Source of the DNA: Podochytrium sp. JEL0797
Taxonomy: Eukaryota; Chytridiomycota; Chytridiomycetes; Chytridiales; Chytriomycetaceae
Reading direction: 5' to 3'
Length of the DNA: 14,226 nucleotides
Assembly (NCBI GenBank): GCA_027596195.1
Contig: JADGJG010000681.1
Location: 1-14,226 of the forward strand
The position numbers and the translations under genes are program-made. Below are positions 1-9,303 of the stretch, piece by piece. Numbering within the stretch: the stretch's first letter is position 1; each line of letters opens with the position of its first letter. Below the pieces are notes generated by a model. The model saw only the letters and a list, made by a program, of their open reading frames with translations. It was not told the DNA's origin and searched no databases.

Positions 1-21
1 CGCCCGCCCCCGCCCCCCCCG

Positions 22-52
<31 letters not shown>

Positions 53-72
53 CCCCCCCCCCCCCCCCCGGG
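1..72. repeat. Poly-C low-complexity edge
   Basis: The first 70 or so bases are almost pure C, broken by a few G, and run into a GGCGGCCGCGGCGGGG block. Nothing is encoded here. It lies inside or upstream of what reads as an intron of the B56 gene. A homopolymer this long at a contig edge may be a real C/G tract or an assembly artefact; the sequence alone cannot decide. Confidence 0.85.
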
Positions 73-201
73 CGGCCGCGGCGGGGCCTGTTTTTCTTTA
101 TTTGAGATCGATGGGGTTGTCGACGCGTTCGTGTTTTTGTTGGTTGGGAAGTTTCTCGAGTTTGGGATGGGGCTTTGGGGGATGCGTTGATGGTTTTCTA
201 G

Positions 202-2751
202 TCGAATATTCGACACCCCCTTGATTGCTCCCAGCCTATACGCGTCGGAATCTAACGATTTCTCATTTCAACTAGACGTCTCCTTGAACGAACGGCACGA
301 CCTGTTTGTCAAAAAGATTGCACAGTGCAATGTGATGTTTGATTTCAACGAAGCCATGTCCGATTTGAAGGGGAAGGAGATCAAGAGGCAGGCCCTTTCG
401 GAGCTCGTGGAATACATTAGCAACAACCGTGGTGTGATTACGGAGCCGTTGTATCCGGAGATTATTGGAATGGTTTGTGTTTGTGTTGTGTTGACTGAAA
501 AAATGCTCGCGTGCTGACAATCATTTACAAATACTACCCCCCCAGTTTGGAGGAGGGCTGTTGGGTGCGTGGGGGGCGGGTGTGGGGCGGTGGGGGGTGG
601 GGGGGGGGGCCGCGTGCTGACAATCATTTACAAATACTACCCCCCCAGTTTGGAGCAAACCTTTTCCGAACGACCCCCCCGAGTCTGAACCCATATGGAG
701 ACGCATTTGACCCCGAAGAAGACGAACCCGTGTTGGAACTCGCGTGGCCGCATCTGCAAATTGTGTACGAATTCTTCCTGCGGTTTATTGAATCACCCGA
801 CTTCAACACGAATATTGCCAAGAAGTTTATCGATCAGCATTTTATTCTTCAGGTGAGGAGGGGGGTTTTGGTCTTTGGGGGGTATTGGCGTTGCTCGACA
901 GTTTGCTTATCTCATTTTTTCTCCTCCCCCCCTCCCAACCGCAACCTTCTACACCACCGCATGTCTCCTCTCCCCCCACCACATCCATAGTTGTTGGAAC
1001 TATTCGATATTGAAGATCCCAGAGAACGCGACTTTTTGAAAACAACTCTGCACCGGATTTATGGCAAATTCCTGAACCTCCGGGCCTTTATTCGACGATC
1101 CATCAACAATGTGTTTTTCCAATTCATTTACGAGAACGAGAGACATAACGGGATTGCGGAGCTTCTTGAGATTCTTGGGAGGTAAAAAAGTGTGGTTTTT
1201 TTTGGGGGGTGGGAGGTTGGTTTTGGTGTTTTGGTGTTTCCTGCGTCGGATGGTGCAAGGGCGATGGACAAGGCGTGGTTCTGACCCGAGTTTTCCTTTT
1301 TTTTAGTATCATCAACGGGTTCGCTCTGCCGCTCAAAGAAGAGCACAAGGTCTTTTTGACGCGTGTGTTGATTCCTCTCCACAAGGCCAAATCCCTGACT
1401 CTGTATCACCCTCAACTCGCGTATTGTGTGGTTCAGTTCCTCGAAAAGGATCCTTCATTGACCGAAGAGGTACCGTGATATGGGGCGTCGTTTTTTGCGA
1501 CGTTTTTTTCATCAGAGAAACTTACATTTTTTGTGGTGTGGTTTCCAGGTGGTCTGCGGTCTGTTGCGCTTCTGGCCAAAAGTCAACAGCCCCAAGGAAG
1601 TCATGTTCCTGAACGAGATTGAAGAAATCTTGGACGTGATTGAGCCGCTCGAGTTTGTCAAAATACAGGTTCCGCTGTTTCAGCAGATTGCGCGGTGTGT
1701 GTCGAGTCCTCATTTCCAGGTAAACTGAGAATAGTGTTGGATATTTTTTTTCTTGTGCATTCGGTTTTGATTGATTCCTTCCCCCTTTTGCGACCCCACC
1801 CCTTCTTAGGTTGCCGAACGCGCGTTGTATTACTGGAACAACGACTACATCATCAACCTGATTGGCGACAACGCGGCCGTCATTTTGCCCATCATGTTTT
1901 CGAGCTTGTATCGAAACTCAAAGACGCATTGGAACAGGTTGCGTGTTTTTCGCCGTGTCTGGGAGAAAGAGGGGTGGGGGCGTGAAGGCTGAAATACGTT
2001 TCTTGTTTCTCGTTCCACGTTTAGAACCATTCACGGGCTCGTGTACAATGCGTTGAAACTCTTTATGGAAATCAGTCCAAAGCTGTTTGATGAGTGTACG
2101 AATAAGTACAAGCAGAACCGACAGTTGTGAGTATTTTTTCCTCTCTCTGCTTTCTGTCCTCATCGCATCCCACTCACACCCACACCACACTCAAAAAACC
2201 AAAACTTCAGGGAGCGCAAGAAGCAAAAAGACCGCGAAGAAATGTGGGTCAAGCTCGAATCTGTGGCCGCGTCGAACGTAACGAAGCTGCACATTCCTTC
2301 GCTCTCCGCACGTGTGGCATCGAAACAGAACCTTGCGCCGCAGTTTGTGTCTCAGGCGAGTGCGGAAGCTGCCAACATTGCTGATGAGGATGCGGCCAAG
2401 GGAGCAGATGCGGTCGAAGACGATTTGGCCAACGAATTGGTTTGTTCTTATTGTGATTTTTTTTCTTTGTTCCTTTTTTGACACTTTTTTTTTCCAGGCC
2501 CAGTTTGAGGAAAATTCGACTCCACAACGCGTGCGCAGAAAGTCAGTGCTGCCTGTGGATGAAAATGTCTTGTCAGAAATGTCTCGGCACAAGTCATTGG
2601 AGGATCTTTTGATTGTGAGTTATATTATTATTTTTTTGGTTTCGTCTTTGATCCGTGTGGGTTTCCTAATGCTTCGATAATCTAAACCTTTTAGAAGAAG
2701 AAGACGGATAACGAAAAAGTGATGACGATGGCAGCAACACCTGACGCGTGA
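202..2751 (+). CDS. PP2A regulatory subunit B, B56 family (5' end missing)
   Basis: The B56 (B') subunit is a HEAT-like solenoid that binds the PP2A A/C core and selects substrates; fungal counterparts (yeast Rts1, fission yeast Par1) act in cell-cycle and stress control. Exons, joined by conserved B56 sequence: 202-472, 649-852, 991-1181, 1307-1469, 1549-1719, 1810-1937, 2025-2126, 2211-2439, 2498-2614, 2695-2751. They give 543 visible residues in one frame. Landmarks in order: [124 protein letters not shown], then a charged tail with RRKSVLP. All introns are GT-AG, 58-176 nt. No ATG opens the first exon: an acceptor (TTTTCTAG) precedes it at 201 and an in-frame stop lies just upstream, so the N-terminal exon is off the window or hidden behind the poly-C edge. 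The last exon is Lys-rich (KKKTDNEK) and ends at TGA 2749-2751. Family call very sure; single exon edges well supported. Confidence 0.96.
508..552 (+). repeat. 45-bp direct repeat, copy 1 (decoy splice acceptor)
   Basis: An exact 45-bp copy of 611-655. It carries a branch-point-like GTGCTGACAA, a seven-C tract, an AG acceptor (544-545) and the first bases of the next B56 exon. Splicing at this AG would shift frame, because the two acceptors are 103 bp apart. Confidence 0.95.
553..610 (+). repeat. G-rich spacer between the 45-bp repeats
   Basis: The spacer between the two acceptor copies is very G-rich, with several runs of three or more G and a final run of about ten. It is intronic (B56 intron 473-648) and has G-quadruplex-type composition on the coding strand. 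It could also mark a hard-to-sequence spot. Confidence 0.7.
611..655 (+). repeat. 45-bp direct repeat, copy 2 (used splice acceptor)
   Basis: Identical to 508-552. The AG at 647-648 is the acceptor that keeps the B56 reading frame (Met, then Phe-Gly-Ala-Asn-Leu-Phe-Arg). The last seven bases of the repeat are coding. Confidence 0.95.
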
Positions 2752-2944
2752 AGGGTGGAGCGTGCGTTTGTGTTTTTTGTTGTGTTGCGAGGAGGATTTT
2801 AACGAGGGGGAGGGGGGTTATTATTGGGCATGGGGAGGAGGATTGTTTGGTTTTGGGAATTTTTCCTTCTCTCCCCGTGCAATGCGCTTGTCCCATTTGT
2901 TCTTTTTTTTGTGTTAGTTTTTTTGCTTTGGATAAATTGTCAAA

Positions 2945-4536
2945 ATGGATTCCAACACCACACATTCTCGCTCGAGCACAAACACACCCAGTGGTCTCAC
3001 ACGAAACCTTGGCTCCACGAAACGCGCGGGGGCGGCCGCGGCACCAACCGTCGCGAGTTCGCTTCGCAACAGCCAAAAACCGAGCACCGCGTCCTTCATG
3101 GACCCAAACGCATCACAACCCCCCAACAACGCGACCGGATCCTCCATTCGGTCCTCTGCGGTCCCCATATCGTCTCTTCATGACTCCATCTCCAATGTCC
3201 CCTCGCAGCTGAGTTTCCAGCAACACTCTGTCGCGTCGAATCGATCCTCGTTGCTCATGAGCGTCACGAGCGCGAGTGGGAGAGAAACGCGGTTGGAGGA
3301 CGACGACGCGTTTTCCGAGTCCATGATGATGGACAATCCTGTGGCTCTCGGGGGGGCCGTGTTTACCCTCTCTGCTGGAGGCTTGATTGAGAGTCCGAAA
3401 GCGTCGAGTCTGTCGCTTGATCGACGAAACGAAACAGCGCGGGAAGAGGAGGAAGAAGAAAACACGCCCACAAAACACAACCCATCGGCCCTCGCACGGG
3501 TTCTCCAACAGGACGAGAAGGACGAACACCGGCCCGTGAGTTGGGGTCCTGATGGAATCGCGCAACGGTCTAAAGTGAAGCACGAGATTATAAAGAGTTT
3601 GAGCGTGCAAACGACGGAATCACTTAGTTTGAACAAGAAGCCGAGTTCCCAGAGTATGTATAGGGGAGGCAGTCCGAGGATGCGGTCGGATACTCCGTCC
3701 GAGAGGGGCGCGTCCAGTTTGATGGGGGACAAGAATAGTCCGAGTCGTGTGTTTTCGGCGGATGCGTTTCCCGTGTTTGGATCGACCACGACGTGGAAGC
3801 TCGATTTGGATGGAGGTGTGGGTGGTGCCGGGGAAAAGGAGAATTTGTTGGGGAGGTTGAATTTGATCACGTTGTGGACCAAGCAGACACCTCTTCCGTC
3901 TATGAAGAATACCGCACGGGAGTGGAGGTTCATGTTGCGTGTTGCTCAATTGGCGTTGACAATGAGTAAGTTGTCGTGGTTGGTGTTTTTTTTCGCGTCA
4001 ATGAGCTTATACACGAACTGGAAAAAGGCGCGTTTTCCGGACTTGCGGTGGGAGCTTTTCGAGCAAACTACATTTCGTCCGTTCTGAGTTCTGCAGGAAT
4101 CAATTTCATGGCGTTTGTTGCGATCGGAAGCGCATTCTTGTCCTTCTCTTGGATCATTGTTTACACCAACCCGTCTACGCTCGGTATCCCCCCACACAAA
4201 CACCCACGCGTGTCTCGTATCGAATGCACCCTCGATATTTTTTTCTTGAGTCTGTGGTTTTCAGCCAACGTCAACTTGGCCAAGAACTCGTCGATTGCAT
4301 GTGAAAGGAACAGTGCGTATTGTGTGCCTTGGGATATGTGTTTGTTTTTGGCATATGTATGCGCGGCCGCGTATTGTGCGATGGCGGTGCTTGGTATCAT
4401 GGATTTGCGGACTCACGCGTGGGGGGCGGTCTGTGACGACCGGGCGGTGGAGGCGCGTGGTGGGTGGGTGCAAGCCAAGGTGTTGCGGAAGTCAAAGGAT
4501 GGAGTGGAGATGCTGGTGGATGAGTTTGAAGATTGA
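2945..4536 (+). CDS. MARVEL-like four-TM membrane protein with long disordered N-terminus
   Basis: Two exons, 2945-3965 and 4028-4536, give 509 residues. The start ATG has an AAAATGG context and is the first in the frame. The 62-nt intron (GTAAGT...AAAAAG) was placed because the joined frame makes an uninterrupted first helix. Residues 1 to about 325 are Ser/Thr/Asn/Pro-rich with an acidic run (EEEEEE near 170) and many SP/TP sites, so probably cytosolic and disordered. Four hydrophobic segments follow: about 331-352 (RVAQLALTM then SAFSGLAVGAF), 365-387, 405-425 and 443-467. The loop before the fourth has CERNSAYCVPW, a Cys-containing turn seen in fungal MARVEL proteins. MARVEL proteins organise membrane microdomains or vesicle traffic; the specific role here is unknown. 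Usual fungal members are near 170-200 residues, so the N-terminal 325 are extra. The MARVEL call rests on topology and the RVAQLALTM/YCVPW signature; another tetraspan family is possible. Confidence 0.72.
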
Positions 4537-4571
4537 GAATATGCGATTTTGGAACCTCCCACTAATGCAAA

Positions 4572-4588
4572 AATAAATCAGAAATAAA
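4572..4588 (+). terminator. Tandem AATAAA polyadenylation signals
   Basis: Two AATAAA hexamers at 4572-4577 and 4583-4588 lie 36-52 nt past the stop codon of the MARVEL-like gene. They sit just before the stop of the convergent Scy1-like gene at 4598, so the cleavage site and tail of this mRNA probably overlap that gene's last exon. Confidence 0.6.
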
Positions 4589-4597
4589 TGTGATCTA

Positions 4598-7500
4598 TTA
4601 CAAGTTCATCTTTTTAGCCGCAATCGCCGCCTTCTTTTGCTCGCGCAACAATGCGAGTTGTTCCCGCTTGCGTTGCTTTTCCGCTTCGCGATCCCCCACG
4701 CTCCCTCCTGAACCTTCGCCAATCCCACCAAACGACGAATTCGCACTCATGGAAGGAGGCAAGGACGCCGCGCTCGGACTCGCCGAAGCCGGCTGTGCAT
4801 CCCATGGATCGTCCCACCCCCCACTGGCGGCGGCTGGTGCCGCTTTCACTGGCGATGCAACATGGTGTGCTTTCGCAGGGGCCTTGGGCTATATACTACG
4901 TAAACAATTTGGAGGAATAAGCTATTCGTATTTCTCACCTTGTCTTCCCATTCAGTAGACCAGTCGCTAATATTAGCCTGGACTGCCGCCTTCGGTTTCA
5001 AAGACATTCCTCCCATTGCTGGCGCCAATCTGCTGCTCGTGGCTCCGTGAGTCGCAGAGGAAGGGAATGCGGAGTGGAGAGGTTGTGCTCCAAATGAGGA
5101 CGCGTTGTTGGCCTTTGCAAATTCAAAAAAATGAATACACGAAACAGCACACTACTCCTCAGAATTCTCACCTTATCCTCCCAGCCCGTGTTCCAATCGC
5201 CCACATTTGTTGTCTGTGCAATTGTCGGTTTCAACGCCATACCCCCACCCCCACTTGGCTTCGCGACCGGCGGCAACGCGCTAGCCAACCCCACACCACC
5301 GCTTCCTCCCATCATCATCGTACTCGATTGCGCAACTGGGCTTTGCATAGAATTCCCCGCTCCAAAACCACTACTGGTCCCAGATCCACTCCTCGCCACA
5401 TCCTCCGACTTTCTCACACTTCCTTCCCCAACAATCGCACCACTCGCACTAGTCGCCGCCCTCACAATCGTCGAACTCAAAGCCCCAACAGCCCATCCCG
5501 CCCATCCATCCTGCCCAGACCCAGCAGGCCCCGCCACCGGCGCATTTCCACCCCCCGTCGCTCCCATCGTCACAGGCGATCCCGTTGTTTCCTTGACTTC
5601 CACATCCACCATCGCATCACTAAATTTTTCAATCCGCGCCACAAACGCAGTCACGTTCTTGAACGCCTGCTGCCGAATACTCCTCTCCGGGTCCAACAAC
5701 ACGCTCGAGAGCATCGGCACGACACGGGTGGCCATTTCTTGGGGGGTGTAAAACTCGGCGGTCGCTTGGAGAGCCAGGAGACCCGCGTTTCGGGTCGGTG
5801 CGAATGGGTCGTGCAAGCTGCGCGTGAAGGCCGGGAGGAGGACTTTTTTGCGTGTGGTTTCCGTTAGGGAGGGAGCGAGTTTGCCGATGCAGATGGTGGT
5901 GTTGGCGCGGATGCCCGGTTCTTCGTCGCTTTGGAGTTTTGCGAGGAAGCGGAGGAGGTCGTTGTTGATGATGCGTTCGCTGAGCTGTGGTTTTTTGTTT
6001 CGATTCGGTTGAGTCTTTCACAAAACCGAGCATTTCATCAGCTACTACCTTTGGGGCAATCACCAAAACCGATCGCAAAGAGCATTCACGAACCACAGCA
6101 TTCGTATCACTGAAACCAGTGGACTGGGGTAAAAAAAAACGAATCAAAAAACGCATCCCAACCCGCCCGCACAACCAAAAATAAACTCACCAAATTGGGG
6201 AAAATCTTTTCATTCAACACCCTCGCATTCACTTTCTCAATGAACCCTCCAAAATTCTCACACAAGCTCACGCGAATCGCTCGATCCGGAAGCGCAAACA
6301 TTTTGATGAGAATCGGAACGAGGAGGGATTCGAATTCGGGTTGGTCGAGTTTGTTTCCGATTTTGAGAATCGGGGTCAGCGCTTTGGCGCCGGCTCCGCC
6401 AAATTCTAGGGCTTTGATGAGTTCGGGCAGGATTTTGTATTTGCAGAAATCGGTGGGGAATGTGTCGAGCGATAAGTTGAGTTTCCTGTTGTTTGAGAGC
6501 GCAGAAATGAGAAAAACGCACGCGTCCCCGAAAGAAAAAATGCTCACGTCAAAAACTGATCCTTCTCATGCGCGTCCTTGATTGAAAACTGCTCCAACGC
6601 CAAACATACAGTGATGAATTCATTCACAAAGTATCCACCCGGTGCGACTTTGCACCTCTCAAACACCGTCGCAACGTCGTGTCTCGACTTTGGATTCGAT
6701 GTCAAGAGATGTTTGTAGTGGGGCAGCAGAGGTTTCGGGATTTTGGCCACATTCGTGAGCACTTCTTTGGAGGGGAGAACCGTGTTGTTGAAGATTTCAT
6801 ACAGGAGACATCCGAATCCCCATGAATCGAGGGATGCGATTGGGTTGCTGTGTTTTCGTTAGAATTCAACGCTAATCAGCGCGATATTTGGCGAAAACTC
6901 AACTCCAAAATCGACGTCCAAACGCCGTTCGAGCATTCTGGCGGCGAGTATTTGTAGGAATCAGGCATTCGAGAGCCCCAATCGACCAAAATGGGTTGCA
7001 CGTCCTTCAAATTACACGCGGCGTCGAGACCTCCGAGCTTCCATTCGCCGCTCTTTGTGATGTAGATCGAGGAGAGGCGGATGTTTCCGTGCGTCATTTG
7101 GACATCGGCGTTGAGGAATTTGATGGCGCTCTGTCGGGACGTATTTTGAGATAAGGGATCTGAGACCAGCCACGGTTGTGCGGCCCTCTTTCCAGTGATC
7201 AAATTCACAACTGCCTCCTTCCGTTTCGACAAATCAAACAAACGCCCGTAAAAGACTCAAGGTCGTTGGTCCTGTCAAACTGCGGCTCGATTTCGTTCTT
7301 GAAGGACAGACTCACGGCGATCCGTACATCCGATGCGCCACAAGTTCGAAGCTCTCAAGTCTCAATCCGAAGATCACCGCCGTCTCAAACTCACCGCAAT
7401 CTTGAAGAGCCCTAGAGCCAAAAAGTTCTGGTCATCCGCCAATGCGGGATCCTTGCTCAGCGCCAACGACAATGGAGTCACAAGTTCCGTGCCAATGATG

Positions 7501-7849
7501 ACTTGGTTTTCGTTCTGCACGCAAGGACAAGTAACCGATCAGTTTCCCTCTTGGGGGGAGACAAACAAGACAAACACCAACACACCTCCGCGCCATCGAC
7601 AAACCCGACAATGCCCGGATGTCTGAGCGTCTTGAATCGTTTCAATGCGTTCTTTGCGAGCGGCATGCGCTCCTTGTTGCCCGGCTTGGCGCTGTCAAAA
7701 ACAAACACGGAAACATCCACGTTGGTTCCCGTGGCTGCGTCCCGCTTCGTGGCCTTGTGCTGTTGCCATCCGAGGGCGGTGATGTCGCCAACGAGTTCAC
7801 CGAGCGTGAACGGGTGCGTGGGCGCCGTCGAGCCGAAATACGAGAACAT
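4598..7849 (-). CDS. Scy1-like pseudokinase (SCYL1/Cex1 family)
   Basis: Scy1-like proteins couple a dead kinase domain to HEAT repeats; SCYL1 binds COPI coats in Golgi-ER traffic and yeast Cex1 acts in tRNA export. Exons on the minus strand: 7849-7586, 7514-7395, 7130-6904, 6847-6548, 6485-6191, 6123-6049, 5984-5172, 5112-4939, 4888-4598; total 852 residues. Residues 1 to about 290 form the kinase fold: KNALKRFKTLRHPGIVGFVD, then MTHGN in place of the catalytic HRD, KSGEWKLGGLD in place of DFG, and DSWGFGCLLYEIFNN. No VAIK lysine is seen (VSVFVFD), so it should be inactive. HEAT region about 300-590: TFPTDFCKYKILPEL, LTPILKIGNKL, DTNAVVRE, RANTTICIGKLA, HDPFAPTRNAGLLAL. Then the family motif WAGWAVGALSS, a Gly/Ser linker, three Trp-rich motifs and a basic coiled tail. 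The start at 7849 gives MFSYFGS, like family members; an upstream ATG at 7894 is less likely. The 6903 donor (GTTGAG) and the 4889 acceptor are the least certain edges. One intron (7394-7131) is unusually long. Confidence 0.93.
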
Positions 7850-7915
7850 TTTCGAGAAACAACAGAGATGGCTGCGAAAACTAATTATATCCACGGAATA
7901 TTCTGAAAGACTCTT

Positions 7916-9117
7916 TTATTCTTCTTCTTGCCGGGTAACGAACGCAACCAAACTCTTGCGCACTTTGGGCATAAAATAGAGCACTAACTCAAAGAATGGA
8001 GAATTAAGCCCCACGCGATTCCACAAGAGAAAAAAAAACGTACCTAATGCCGGCGTAATCAACACGTCCAAGCAAACCATCAGATTGGCAAACAACAGCG
8101 GGACAGTCATGTGTTGATTTCCCGGGTCCGAAGCAGACGAGCTCAACAGAAACAAAGCCACGACGAAAATGGGAAGGTAACACACGAGCAACGAAGACGC
8201 CATGGCAAGACACGACAACAAAATCTTGCGTTCGAGTTTGATGCGAATCTGCTCCACATCGAGGCTCCCGTTCCTACGCTTCTCGAGACTCGCGCGAATC
8301 TTTTTGCATGATAGGATATATGTGCCCGCGTAGATGGCGAACGTCCAGTACATTTGTATAATCAAAATCGCAATCATGGCGGGTGGGGAAACGACCGTGA
8401 ACCACGTGTCTAATGCGCCTTCTGTTGCGAGTTTCGGCTGCGATCGGTTTCAGTGGTAAGAACGAGAGAGATTGCGCGTGTGTTTGCACACAAATGACTT
8501 ACCGCATAGGCATAATTAAAGAGGACACTCAAAAGGAGTGTGAACCAAGTGAAAATGGAAGCGAAATAATGTTTCCTGTTATCTTCTTCTGATGTTTCCG
8601 CGATTTTGAAGTATCGCTCCAGCGCAATCAATGCGTTGATCTATATTCGAACATTTAATTTTTGATACGTGTACGAGGTTAAGGGGGGGTGCGGCTTGCC
8701 GTTTACCCCAAAGTTCAGCATCAAGAAAATCGACGTATACAGCTCAATAAACGCTACTGTGAATGTCTCCGGATGGTTGAGCTCCACCAACGGTCGAATC
8801 GTTGAAAACAAGCACCAAATCAGGAACACGGCTGTCAGCACGATCATGAAACGGTCCAGCCGAGTCGTGCAGATTCGCTTCCAGCCCACAACAGCTGTAA
8901 TCAAGACGGATGCGTTGAGGAGAATGCCGAGAGCATAGATCGGGAGGCACACCTGTCAGTTTTTTGATTGATTGGGGGAGGGGCGCAAAGCGGGCTTCTA
9001 TGTTGGATCATGATTGCGTGTGCCAAACTAAACCAACAGAAAGGTGTTTCTTACGTCATAGTTGAAGATATGGATCAGGTCTGCAGCGGAATTGCTTTCC
9101 GAGGAAGAGTTGGACAT
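7916..9117 (-). CDS. Rhodopsin-like 7TM receptor, gene 1
   Basis: Five exons (9117-9055, 8952-8707, 8640-8503, 8437-8044, 7983-7916) give 302 residues with seven hydrophobic segments at about 22-43, 53-76, 84-108, 129-149, 163-191, 220-248 and 260-285. Class A GPCR hallmarks are present in altered form: ALERYF (110-114 region) at the end of TM3 in place of DRY, VCYLP (TM6) for CWxP, and D273...ITP...LYFMPKVRK in TM7 for NPxxY and helix 8. The outer N-terminus (MSNSSSESNS) is Ser/Asn-rich with a possible glycosylation sequon and no signal peptide. No cysteine pair fits the usual TM3-ECL2 disulfide. Introns were placed by continuity of helices: 102, 66, 65 and 60 nt. The stop is 66 bp from the start of the next gene on the same strand. 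Ligand and G protein are unknown; function as a receptor is inferred from fold only. Confidence 0.75.
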
Positions 9118-9164
9118 TTGGCGGCGTCGGGGGACTCGAGAAATTTTCGAACGATTTTTTTCGT

Positions 9165-9170
9165 CACGTG
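9165..9170. promoter_or_regulatory. CACGTG E-box upstream of receptor gene 1
   Basis: A palindromic CACGTG (within TCACGTGC) lies 48 bp above the start codon of 7TM gene 1, in the 186-bp gap between the two receptor genes. bHLH factors bind this core in fungi. One hexamer is weak evidence; position is its only support. Confidence 0.25.
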
Positions 9171-9303
9171 CGCAACCCTTTCTGGGGTTCGAAAAACATG
9201 TGGAAAAGCCACGGGGCTGGTGGGGTTTGCGCTGCTGAGACTCGGCAGCACGCGCGAGACGGGACGCAAGAAAAGTCTAGTTCTAATCCGAATAAAATAT
9301 ATT

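Noticed and set aside
3178..3933. 251-codon minus-strand open frame inside the MARVEL-like gene
   Set aside because: It is a shadow of the low-complexity N-terminal exon, with no recognisable domain and no splice context.
4185..4260. Possible second intron in the MARVEL-like gene starting GTATCC
   Set aside because: The frame is open through it and reads straight into the third helix (VSRIECTLDIFFLSLWFSA). No removal gives a better protein.
5016..5867. Long plus-strand open frames (283 and 206 codons) opposite the Scy1-like gene
   Set aside because: They are antisense to exons 7-8 with clear family homology and show Ser/Arg/Pro- or Pro/Thr-rich compositions expected from a mirrored Gly/Ser-rich linker.
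9228..9252. GCTGCTGAG...CTCGGCAGC imperfect palindrome between the receptor genes
   Set aside because: Only about one base separates the arms, so no hairpin can form, and there is no second copy to support a binding site.
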